From: Diplonema japonicum
Taxonomy: Eukaryota; Euglenozoa; Diplonemea; Diplonemida; Diplonemidae
Direction: 5' to 3'
Length of the DNA stretch: 52,500 nucleotides
Assembly (NCBI GenBank): GCA_964019335.1
Contig: OZ025761.1
Coordinates: forward strand, 1-52,500
Shown here: positions 19,459 through 29,120 of the stretch, piece by piece
How the letters are laid out: each line of letters opens with the position of its first letter
How positions within the stretch are numbered: the first letter of the stretch is position 1
Position numbers and translations under genes: made by a program
Notes under the pieces: model-generated
Databases searched by the model: none
What the model saw: only the letters and a program-made list of their open reading frames with translations
Told to the model about the DNA's origin: nothing

Positions 19459-20106
19459 TCTGATTTTTTGAGAGAATGCGTCCAAGAGTTATAAAAAAAA
19501 AAAAAAAGGATGGAAGAAGAGAAGAAAAACTTGGAAGGAAAAGCTGTCAAAGCACATGATAAAAACACGGAAGTGAGCACCCCCCCCCCCCCCCCCCCCC
19601 CCTTTTGTGTTTTTCCCCCCCCTTTTTTTTCCCTCCCCGGACCAAAAGATATTTGCACAGACAAAGGAGCGGTACACATTGGACCGATATCACAAAACAA
19701 ACTAATAGCAGGATCGAAGTATTTCGTTTTTCTCCCCTACTGTAACAGATATTTGTATTAAAAAAAACGACAATTTATTGTATTGTGGATGAAAAAGAAG
19801 AAGAGGGGGAGAAAGGCCATGAGGGTTCCATGGGCTAACCTAACCTCTGTTTCCACTACTAGATTGTCCGACATACAAAATCTTGTTACAGCTTTTTTTT
19901 TTTTCCCCCCCTTCTTTGTTTCAGTTTTTTTTGTCGATACATAAACACTGCCCAACATCCCCCCCTTTTTTTTCTGATAACTATAATAGACTGGACTCAG
20001 GTCAATCTATCTAAAAAAGAAAGAAAGAAAACTTTTTATTTTATCCCCTAGACGCCCGGAGCCTATCTACGGTACCCCCCCATTTTCGTTGTTGCTTTAA
20101 ATACTC

Positions 20107-20132
20107 AAAAAAAGGGCAGCATGCAACCATAG
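20107..20132 (+). repeat. Family H terminal-like repeat
   Basis: Core AAAGGGCAGCATGCAACCAT, also at 23615-23640 (+) and 50336-50361 (-), with diverged copies at 20297 and 22779. The constant A-rich left edge suggests an element end. Confidence 0.6.
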
Positions 20133-20295
20133 GTAGGTGCAAGGAAAGGGTAAACGGTACTAAAATTTTCAATTCCAGGTGCCAGATTCAGATGAGAACA
20201 CTTAACTATGTGTGTAAGAGGGGGATTGAAGGTGTACTTTTTATGTCCGATTTTGGGGGGTCTTGTCGTGGGGGGTCCGTGGAGTTATGGCTGGG

Positions 20296-21340
20296 CTAAA
20301 AAGGGCAGCATTCAGCCCTATTTGGTGCCCTGAACTCTAGGATTGAGGTCAGTCTGGAGACTTTTTGGGGCTGTGGGATGAAAAAAGCAACTTGTGAGTT
20401 TTTTTTCCAGCTGGGGTAGCATGCAAGGGTAAAAAACACGTTTTGCATAAGGGGGTTTTGCAACAGGGGCACCACGTTTGCACCTTCTTCCCGCACCCAG
20501 GAACAGAGCACCCTCCTCACCTTCGTTCCGTTCATCATGGTCTCGGAGGTGTGATTTAGGGTCAAATCGAGACGTTTTGGGTATTTCTGAGTGAGGGAAT
20601 CCTCATTGCTAGCGTGTTTGCGCTTGGGGGTCGGTGACGGTGTTGTCGGGGGGTGTGTACTATTGGTTTTGGGGGCATGGGTGAGAAGCTTGCCAACAAG
20701 TTCTTCTTTGAAGCTCGGGAAGCCATAATTTTTGCCACATTCCCTACTCTTCTTCCAGATTATGGAGGAGTTGGCAACACAGCTTTCCAGGACCCAATAA
20801 AAAACGACCATGATCCACTTCCGGGTTTTCATACGCCGAACTCCAGTCCCCTGGAGCTGGTCTTGCCGGTCAGGGGTCGACAGCAAACCCTTAGGAGTCG
20901 ACAGTACGCATGACTAGGTCCTGTGTTGTGGACTTCTTGCTGAAAATGTTGAAATTCGCCAGGTAACAGTTTTATGAGTCGCATGTCCAGCGATTACCTT
21001 GATGCCCACCGAGTTGCTTTTTCGTGGTGCCATGACTTTTATTGTTGTCGGGATAACACTGTCGTCAACAGACAACCACTTGCCAGGGGTCCGCACAGTC
21101 CTACACCGGTTGACAATGATGTCAAGAAACCTGCGCATGAGGTGCAGTTTCAGGCCTTCCAAATGTTTTCCAGGTTGTCAAAGGTGAGGTAGCGCTGTAT
21201 GTCAACGAATCGGTTTGCTCATTTTCTCAAAAGCCGGGATGGTTAAATTAGAATTTGTTTCCAGTAGCTCTTCATGTTCGGTACCGAGCGTAAACCCATT
21301 AACAGGACCAACCCAAGCCAAATTTTGTACTCTGGGATGG
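20296..21340 (-). pseudogene. Fossil piggyBac-like (DDE_Tnp_1_7) transposase
   Basis: Pieces of a piggyBac-type transposase follow one another in the correct order on the minus strand but in different frames. They are: GLVLLMGLRSVPNMKSYW (near 21320-21265), the MSxxRF...IQRYLTFDN block (near 21240-21180), LMRRFLDIIVNRC then TPGKWLSVDDSVIP with the first catalytic Asp (near 21140-21060), and the C-terminal RKWIMVVFYWVLESCVANS block (near 20825-20765). The middle part that should hold the other catalytic acids is missing between about 20914 and 20886. At least three frameshifts and stops are needed, so it is dead. Its last codons overlap a family H repeat at 20297, which may be the element's end. 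Confidence 0.7.
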
Positions 21341-22528
21341 AAAGATTCAGATTCCGCTGTTTTTTTGAACCGAAACGACCGTTCGTGGAAGAAACTATGA
21401 GCTCAAGTACCGCGTGTGTAAAAAAAAAAGATTAAAAACACCCTCCTCATTGGCCGCTTCACCTAGAGGTGTCTAAGCCCACCTTTTTATGGAAATGATA
21501 TGTTTCGGGCCTATGGGAGTATTTCTCCCACCCAAGCATCGTTTCCGGCCCCTCTTTGACCGCCTCATCGTCTTTTTTGTTCTTTTTCTGACCAGTCGGG
21601 GGAGACTCAAGTTTTCGCTGCTATTTTGATCATCTGATTTCATTTTAAGCCAACCCTGCCGGTTTCAATTAAAACAAAACTTTTAACGCAAAATGTAGTT
21701 CCAAGACAAAATAAACCGCGCAACAATGCCATATTTTGAAGTCCAGGGGCCGTGTTCAAAAAAAAGTACTTACCGAAAAAGCAAATTTTGAAATGAGGAC
21801 AAAAACGTCCGCGCGGGCGTTTAGGGGTTATGAAGAAACCGTAAACCTTTCCTTGCCTAGTGATATTGGGAAATCTTTCTTCTTCTTTTTTTTCTTTCTT
21901 TTTTTTCCCCCTCTTTTTCTTCGATGTATCCCACATCCCATTTCTTTGTGAGACTCTTAATTATTTCGTTGCGAGAAAGGGGGAATAGTGGAGTAAGGGG
22001 GGGGGGGATAAAAAGAAATAACAGGCTTTATATGTCTTTCAGAATGGCACCAAGGCAGGAGAAGGACCGCAGAGCGGACGGCTACAAAAGAAGTGATGCT
22101 TCATCCCTTTGAAAAGAGAGAAAAAGAAAGAAGAAAGAGAAAGAAAGCCTATTAGAAAACCTTTAAGACACGAGGGGGTCAAAAAAATCTTTGCAAAATT
22201 TAATATAGCAGGTATCTAAGGAAAACTGCAACAAGAACCATTCACCTCAGTATATTCTTTTTCTCAACAAGGAGAAGTAAAACTAGAGTATCGAATTTTC
22301 TTTTGCAGCTTCTCCGTCTTCTTCTCCACTCGTCTTTCATCTCTGTACTCAAAAAGGATTTTTTTTTTTAAAAAAGACAATTTTTTTTTTTTGTTTCTTT
22401 TTTTTTTTTTTTTTTTTTTGACCACTAAGCCCACAGGCTAAAAACCGAGAAAAAAAGTCCATTTTTGAGGCGACTCCTTTTAAAGGCGATGTTTAAGGGC
22501 AAAACCCACTACTTGAGGACCACCTTTA

Positions 22529-22611
22529 GGGCTATGCTGGCAAGAAACCGGTTATCCGTTTCCTTATTTTCGAAAAAAAGCTTGGAAACGCGTTTCCTTG
22601 CCGGCATAGCC
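22529..22611. repeat. Family G inverted pair
   Basis: GGGCTATGCTGGCAAG (22529-22544) is mirrored by CTTGCCGGCATAGCC (22597-22611). The right half also contains the near-palindrome GGAAACGCGTTTCC. A single related piece lies at 10587-10616. It could fold into a strong hairpin; perhaps a MITE relic. Confidence 0.6.
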
Positions 22612-23542
22612 TTAGGGGGGGGAGGGGCCTATCTAGCCCAGATTTAGCTTGCGTTTCACCTCTCTGGCGTCCGTGGGCCTAGGGTGAGTATCACGTTGAT
22701 GTCCCCCTTCAGGCGGAATCGAGTGTTCTTCATTGTCACTTTCCTATTTTAGGTCCTTCAAATTTTTAAAGTAATGCCGAAAAAAGGGCAGCATTTAACC
22801 AAACAAAGTGGGGAAAATCGCGCCAAAATAGAGAAGGTCGCTCTATTTGACCCAAACGGTCTATGATTTTTTTTTTTTTTTTAAATCTTTTTTTCTTTTC
22901 GATGACATGTGGGTTTAGTGGTTAATGTTTTTCTTCTAAAATAAAAAAAAAAGTCTTAGAAGAAGAAAAAAAAAGAAAAACAAATATAAAAAGAGGTAAC
23001 TTTTTGTTTTCCCAAACTAAAACGAAAGGCCCAGACCCCCCCCCCCCCCCCCCCCCCATTCTGGAGGTGAGCAAAAATAGAACAAACACTATAGCCGTGT
23101 TTGCGTGTGAGACGTACAGTACAGAAAGAGAACAAAAAACAACAAAATAATAAAACCATAAGAAAAGAAAGGAGAAAGAAAGATGCCGCCTCCTGTCCTG
23201 TAACCGAAGGGTTGCGAAAAAAGAAGAAGAGCCATGTCGTGGCTGGGGGTTTTTTTAAAGAGCATTTTTTTTTTCTTTTTTTTCCCCACTCTATTTTAGG
23301 ACCGAGCCCCTCCCATTGCGGAGAGATTGCTGAACGACCTCAATTTGGAGTGAAAGAAAAAAATAAAAAAATAAAAAAAATAAAAAACCTTCTTTTGCCA
23401 ACCAAAAATTCGGGGCTAAGGGGGGGGGATAAAAACTAAGAAACTCTAGTTAAATTATGACTCTTTTTTTTCTTTTTTTTTTTCTTTTTTTTTTCTTCCT
23501 GCTTTCACCGTCTGGCAGGCAAACTATTGCATCAAAACGGTA

Positions 23543-24178
23543 CATGAGCTCGTCAGGATTAAAATGTCAACACTTTTTTTTGTTACGAAAAATTCTTGTT
23601 TTGATTATTTGAGCAAAAAAGGGCAGCATGCAACCATAGGAAGATGACATACATGGTGTACCTGTTGCCGTTCTTTCAATTGCGATGCTTGTTTTGCCAT
23701 GAGGGCCTATTTTTTGCTTTTTTTCAAGGGGTTCCTAAGGGATTTTCAGAAAAGGCCAATTCTTAACACTCGCCTGCTCATAGCTTCGACATTGGTATCT
23801 TTGGAGCAAACCTACATTCTCTACCCGGGTTTTCCTTTTTTTTTTCTTTTGCACTCATAAAACTTAAAAATTGAATTTTTTGTTTCTTTTTAAGGGGTTT
23901 TTATGAGATTTTAGCCTTAAAATAGGCCAAAACGGCACTATTTCTCCCCACCCCATTTTGATAGTGATTTAGAGTCCAGACCACCCAAGAGACCTCAAAG
24001 GTTTCACAGATTTTCAATCTGCGTCCATTCCTCCTGTCGCTTTTCACGGGAAAACGAAAATGAATTCGATAAATCTCGGTGTGGCGAGTGGGTGCTCACC
24101 GTTGTAAATAAATAAAAAATAGAGTCTGGGTTATTTGTAACTTCCAAACGTTGACATTTCTTTCCGGACGAGCTCATA
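23543..24178. mobile_element. Inverted-repeat element of about 640 bp
   Basis: The left arm (from CATGAGCTCGTC through AATGTCAAC) is matched inverted at the right arm (GTTGACATT through GACGAGCTCATATG), with similarity continuing inward over about 45 bp. A family H piece lies inside (23615-23640). No coding sequence is visible. The right arm sits about 120 bp from the stop codon of the next gene. Confidence 0.5.
23615..23640 (+). repeat. Family H terminal-like repeat
   Basis: Same core as 20107-20132, matching through CATAGG. Confidence 0.6.
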
Positions 24179-24294
24179 TGGGGGAAAAAAAAAAGGAAAA
24201 AAAAAAGAGGTTTTTTTTTTCTTCTTTTTTTTTTCCACTTTTCTAAATCCTACCTCAGAAGCATTCTGTAGGATTTCCCCCCACCACGGTGCAA

Positions 24295-26844
24295 CTACGG
24301 TTGGAACTGCAGGCTTGGTGCGGCTCTCTCCTGGTGTATGGGAGCGTCTGTAGAATCTGAGTGTGCGCCGACAGCGTTGGGAACTTCCTCTTGGCGGTGC
24401 GGCAGTGTGCTCTCCAGGACACCATAGGACGTATCGTCGAGAACAGCCAACCTGTGAAGCGTCAGAGGGCAGGCACCGTACTTGTTGGGGTAGCAAGCAC
24501 GGACCCTCTGCATGACATGCCTGACGAGGGGATCGGCAGCGATGGCTTCCTCCAAGGCCGTGTCGACTAGCGTTGACAGGGCAGTGCTTGCAGGTGTGCG
24601 GAGCAGCTTTGTGAAGAATGTCTCAAGAGGGTGGGTGGCGGTGAAGTGTTCGTTGTAGAGCCATTCTTGGTTAGCAGAGGTGCCCACCGCTCCAAGGATC
24701 TCCCAGACAGTGGTGGAGTTGTTCCCTATGAGCTTGATCACGTCTATGCAAACCGTTTTGAAATTCGTCCGTATCACCGTCTGCGCCGTCCCGCAGCATG
24801 CGATCACAGGCCGCTCCAGCTGCACGGATAGCTCGGACGCAGACAGCCCAACCCCTTCGGCCGCTACCACCAAAGGCCCGGATATGCAAAACGCTTTCTG
24901 TTTTTTATTTCCAATGTATCCCGCCTTGCACACTCCGTACGAGACCGACATGAAGTGGTACTTGATTGACGCTTTGGCACGAAGGGCGGTGTTGGCAGCT
25001 CTTTCCGACGACCCTGTGCAGGGCGCTGTAGCGTTCCATGACATGGTGACGGTGTCCAGTGCTGTGGTGGGGATGGGGTGGATCACACCCCGCGTTTCCT
25101 GCAGGATCGCTTCCAAGCTGCTGAGAACGGGCCCGACCTTTGCGGGCCCCCCCCCATCCAGGTGGGCTAGCCGGATGGTTAGCACAGCAGCACGCACAGT
25201 TTCCAACGACAGAGAGAATGACACCCGTTGGGTGTACGTCATGGAACTCGACCGTGAGAAGGAGTGCAGCCTCATTGCCAATGTGGTGGCGGGGCCATCG
25301 TTGTAAGAAGTGTCCGACCCAGACTTGTCGGGGGGCTGCAGGGGGTTCTCCGCCGTAGACGCTTGAACACTATGGTACATTGTCTTGTGCTTCACCTGCT
25401 CCGCGTCGACGGCAAACAGCGACTGCGGCAGGAACGCCTTGTACTCCTTCAGAGACTTGACCGCGGTTCGCAGCCCTTCTGTAAGATGGTGGACCTCTTG
25501 TATCTGAAGAAACGGGTGCTTCGTGAAACACGTCAGCGACAATGGAACAGAGCGGATCACATCCTCGGCATCGTCCAGCTCCATGCTGTTGATGAGCTTT
25601 GTCGCGAGAGATAGAGCGGACAACGGGCGTGCCAGGAGGAAGTACTCTGTGAGCCCCATCGCGATATCGAAGAGCACCACTATACACAAGAAGACGATGA
25701 AGAAGTAAAGAGCAGAATTAATCTGATCCTCCACGTCCGACACATCACGCATCCACACCAAGGCGATTTCACCCAAACTGTTGTCGGTATCATCGAATGT
25801 CTTGATAGGTGAGTACAGCATGCTGCCCCTGACCCAAGCCTGCCCGCCGGACACAGATACTTTTCGGAAGCCGAAATCACGCGACCGTTCAATGACACCA
25901 ACAGCACTGCCGATGCTTTCCGGGAAGGACGATAAGTTCAAAACACAACGTCTGCTGCGCTCCTGCACAAGAACAGGCATGCAGGCATTGGGAACACGCA
26001 CGTTCGAGGCCAGCACTGTGCTGCTTTCCCTGTCGATGGAATTCCACGCCACAGCGACCATGTCAGCAGGCGTGTTCAGCAACCCGAAGTCAAGCTCCCA
26101 ATTGTAAAAATCGATATACGTGGTGACGACGATCTCCTTGTCAGCGAGGAAGGTGGTGTTGACAGTGTTGGGAGGGAAGTAGTCGAACTGCGCATACCAC
26201 ACTGAAGTGTTCGAGAGAGTGACCCATGTGTACTGCCCGTTCCACCAGTGGTCGACCGTTGGGTTGAGGTGGTGCACCTTAAGAGAGCTAGACACCACGG
26301 ATGAGTTGTAATCGTAGGAAACACCAACATCAGCAAAATCATCGAGAAGGAACTGATTGATGCATATTTCTGTCGGGGGTGCTGAACCGGGCATGCACTG
26401 TCTTATTTCTGGCCGTCCCGTTGCATAGATGTAGGACAGGTTCTTGTCTTGTGGTTTATCGTACCAAGCCATCTCGGCGACGTACTCCCCTGACTGGATG
26501 TCCTTCGGGACGATGAAGATGCCGAGCGAGTAGAAGCCGCTGTTCGCTTTCACTGTTGAGATGGCTACCCACTTCGCAAGGTTCCTCCAATCGTGCACGT
26601 CCCAATCGGTTGAGTTAAGTGCCCACAAGTGGCCGCCCACTTCTCTTGCGGTTTCCTCTGCCTTCTTCATGTTGTTTTTTAGAAGTGTGTCCATTAGGGA
26701 GACGTCGCTCTGGCTCAGCTCTTTCACCGTTTTTTCAATCAGCGATTTCCCCTCGAAGTACAGCACCAAACCGCCGGCCAGAGACGCCAAGGTGCTGATC
26801 AGCCCCGTCAGCACTATCATGGAACGGACTGAAACTTTTGCCAT
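24295..26844 (-). CDS. Double-Cache receptor with degenerate cyclase homology domain, 849 aa
   Basis: Topology is that of a bacterial-style chemoreceptor: TM1 (8-30), a long extracellular region (about 31-375) of dCache type (LGIFIVPKDIQSGEYVAEMA, IVVTTYIDFYNWELDFGLLN, AWVRGSMLYSPI, RDVSDVEDQ), then TM2 (about 378-400). A cytoplasmic helical linker holds YKAFLPQSLF (468-477). The CHD (about 550-700) has VLTIRL at metal site 1 (Asp to Arg), LDTVTMSWN at site 2 (Asp kept, Gly lost) and SGPLVVAAEGV in the catalytic helix, so it should not make cAMP. EWLY follows at 727-730, and then a C-terminal region of about 120 residues that I do not recognise. The ATG at 26842-26844 directly follows an A-rich leader. 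Ligand unknown; dCache domains usually bind small organic molecules. Confidence 0.8.
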   Translation of the reverse strand: MAKVSVRSMIVLTGLISTLASLAGGLVLYFEGKSLIEKTVKELSQSDVSLMDTLLKNNMKKAEETAREVGGHLWALNSTDWDVHDWRNLAKWVAISTVKANSGFYSLGIFIVPKDIQSGEYVAEMAWYDKPQDKNLSYIYATGRPEIRQCMPGSAPPTEICINQFLLDDFADVGVSYDYNSSVVSSSLKVHHLNPTVDHWWNGQYTWVTLSNTSVWYAQFDYFPPNTVNTTFLADKEIVVTTYIDFYNWELDFGLLNTPADMVAVAWNSIDRESSTVLASNVRVPNACMPVLVQERSRRCVLNLSSFPESIGSAVGVIERSRDFGFRKVSVSGGQAWVRGSMLYSPIKTFDDTDNSLGEIALVWMRDVSDVEDQINSALYFFIVFLCIVVLFDIAMGLTEYFLLARPLSALSLATKLINSMELDDAEDVIRSVPLSLTCFTKHPFLQIQEVHHLTEGLRTAVKSLKEYKAFLPQSLFAVDAEQVKHKTMYHSVQASTAENPLQPPDKSGSDTSYNDGPATTLAMRLHSFSRSSSMTYTQRVSFSLSLETVRAAVLTIRLAHLDGGGPAKVGPVLSSLEAILQETRGVIHPIPTTALDTVTMSWNATAPCTGSSERAANTALRAKASIKYHFMSVSYGVCKAGYIGNKKQKAFCISGPLVVAAEGVGLSASELSVQLERPVIACCGTAQTVIRTNFKTVCIDVIKLIGNNSTTVWEILGAVGTSANQEWLYNEHFTATHPLETFFTKLLRTPASTALSTLVDTALEEAIAADPLVRHVMQRVRACYPNKYGACPLTLHRLAVLDDTSYGVLESTLPHRQEEVPNAVGAHSDSTDAPIHQERAAPSLQFQP

Positions 26845-26880
26845 TTTTTTTATCTTTTTTTTTTTTTTTTTTTTTTTTTT
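26845..26880 (-). promoter_or_regulatory. A-rich leader before the dCache receptor start
   Basis: About 33 nt of almost pure A on the coding strand, ending at the ATG; a run of C/T then AG lies further upstream. Confidence 0.4.
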
Positions 26881-26937
26881 GCGAGGGAGGGGGGCCCCTG
26901 CACCCCCCCTCTCTCTCTGCCCCCCTCTCCCGCCTGT

Positions 26938-26969
<32 letters not shown>

Positions 26970-27414
26970 CTGGCGGAAAAAGAGAAAAAAATGAAATAAA
27001 TAAAATGAAGCGCGAAAAGGGGGAAAATAAAGATTTGAAAGAAAATAAAGAAGTGGTAATTATTTAATAGAATACCGGGGGGGGGGGGGGGGGATAGGAA
27101 AAGAAAGAAAGAAAGAAAGAAAGAAAGAGAAAGCGCTTGCGAGGTTTGGAAGAGAAGAAGGTGGGGGGGGGGGGGGGAGAAAACGAATTTTCAAGAACTA
27201 AATCTGTAATACGAGAGAGAGGGAGAAAAAAAAGGGGAAAAAACGTGAGGTGAGAGTATTTAAAAAAAAAAAAAAAAAAACTTTTCTTTTTTTGTTTTCT
27301 TCCTTCTTTCTTTGACTAATGTCCATAACTGTTTCTTCATTCCTCCTTTCCCCCCACAGCCAGCGAGGTCTTACGCATGGTAAAAAGCAAAAGCCCAGCG
27401 TGGGTTTCTCGGGG

Positions 27415-27445
<31 letters not shown>

Positions 27446-27884
27446 GGTGTGCAAAGTCGGGATTTCATCCTACAGAAGGTTAAAACCCGAACAAAAGTTT
27501 ATCGCTCGACACTTTTAGCAAACACCAAAAACTTTCATTTACAATGAGAGAAAAAAAGAAGAAAAAAAGAGAGAAAAATCATTTAACCCTGAAGAAGAAG
27601 ATTTAAGACTTTAGTTTAGTTCCTTTTTTTTTTTTTTTTTTTTTTTTTCTTGCCTTTTCCCCCCTTCTTTTTCCCCTTTCCCACCCGTATCTCTTTTCTC
27701 TTTTTTAACAAAACTGATACAAAGACAAAAAAAAGGGGACGAAATATATATAAAAAAAAAGAAAAGAAGGAAAAAAAAAAAGAAAACAAAACACAGCATA
27801 GGCAATGGTGCAGCAAAACACTACGGGCTGATCTGTTTTTCCTTCAAAAAAAGAAAAATAAATACATATTATAAATATATATAT

Positions 27885-28132
27885 GAGTTAAAGGAGGCCG
27901 GTGTTGGCAACGCCCTGCACAAGAACTGTCTACTTGATTACAGGGGGCGCGCCGCGGCCGAGTTGTAGCTTCTTCTGCGTTCCGCGTCGTGTCCTTAATG
28001 CGTGCGGTGTGCAACTCAACTCCAGCCGGGGCGTCCCGGGTAACCAAGATTCTGCGCTCGTGCAGTTCTTCCACTCGGGCGCTACCGGTGATGACCGACG
28101 AGGAGGTCAACAGCGAACAACACATCTGATGT
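27885..28132 (-). repeat. Element B, fullest copy
   Basis: About 248 bp, GC-rich against AT-rich flanks, open on the minus strand for about 80 codons (starting MCCSLLTSSSVITGSARVEE). Its two ends match separate places: 27885-27993 matches 4413-4521, and 28079-28132 matches 36231-36280. This suggests a dispersed element with truncated copies. I do not recognise the encoded piece. Confidence 0.65.
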
Positions 28133-28492
28133 TTTTTTCTTATATTTTCATGTTATCCCCACCACCTTGGCACTCAAAAAAAAAAAAAAAAAAAGAGAAA
28201 AAAAAAGAATAGGAATAGAAGGAAAGTCTATTGTGGGGGCAAACATACTATTTTCTTGATTTAAAAAAAGAGAAAAAAAGTATCACCAGATAAGGAGCTA
28301 GCAACGAGAAGGGCTTCCTTTCTGCCAGAAAAGCGCTTTTGTTGTTGCCTTTTGCCGCACATTCCCGCACCCGGGAATCTGGCCAAAGACAAGGCGCATG
28401 AAAAATATTCCCCCCCCAGTGCACCTCCAGATAGGAGGGGGAAAGGGAGGGGGACGATCTTTCTTGTGCCTCCCCCGTACTGTTCAAGATGG

Positions 28493-28497
<5 letters not shown>

Positions 28498-28554
<57 letters not shown>
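28498..28554 (+). repeat. A run of 57 nt
   Basis: The longest homopolymer in the window. It may mark the tail of a retroposed sequence or simple slippage. Confidence 0.9.
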
Positions 28555-28555
<1 letters not shown>

Positions 28556-29120
28556 GAGTTCTTTCAAAAAAAAAAAAAAGAAAAGAAATCAGCCAGCAAT
28601 TGCTCGGCAAAAAAAAGGGGGGGGGGGGAAGTACCTAAAAAAATAATGAATAACTACCGTGTTTGTACTTTACATGAAACGGAAAAAAGTTCCAAGACCG
28701 GTTTCCGCTCCAAAACATTTTCCGTTTTCCAAATTTTTTTTTTCTCTTTCATACTAGGTACAAAATACGGTAAATCGAAAAGAAAAAGAAGAAAAAAAAG
28801 GCCATGGACCGGTTCGTAACACCCAAGGCCGGAAACAACGACGGGACCAATGCAAGGCCGCTACGTGCTTACACATATCTTTTTTTTTTTTTTTTCCCTT
28901 CTTTCTTTCTCAGAAGCCCATCAACACCACAACCCTGTCTTGTATATCGTAGGAACAAGGGGTGGTACCAGGGCTTTAATTTTCCCCATTTTCTTTTTTT
29001 TTCTTTCTTTTTTTTTGCGTTCTCTCCCCCCCCCCCCCCCCCCCTCTCTTTTTGTTTTCCCTTCTTTTTGTTGTGTTAGATTGTATTTTATGTAACAAGA
29101 ATTTACGGCCGAAGCACCCA

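Larger units (their letters stand above)
19459..24294. other. Long repeat-rich spacer
   Basis: About 4.8 kb without an intact gene. It contains a C run of about 24 nt (19579-19602), four family H pieces (20107-20132, 20297-20313, 22779-22800, 23615-23640), a fossil piggyBac-like transposase (20296-21340), a family G hairpin (22529-22611), an inverted-repeat pair (23543-23590 with 24136-24178) and many A/T runs. It is the densest transposon graveyard in the window. Confidence 0.6.
26845..29120. other. Homopolymer-rich spacer with element B
   Basis: No gene is supported. It contains T runs before 26880 and at 26939-26969, G runs (27077-27093, 27161-27177), a GAAA microsatellite (27099-27129), A runs (27421-27443), the fullest copy of element B (27885-28132), an A run of 57 nt (28498-28554, the longest in the window) and a C run (29029-29044). 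Confidence 0.55.

Noticed and set aside
28079-28132. Repeat copies as a CRISPR array
   Set aside because: No regular spacing or unique spacers; the genome is eukaryotic and the copies are dispersed.
28804-29095. Short hydrophobic + strand frames in the spacer
   Set aside because: They translate T and C runs (poly-Phe, poly-Pro) and have no protein-like composition.
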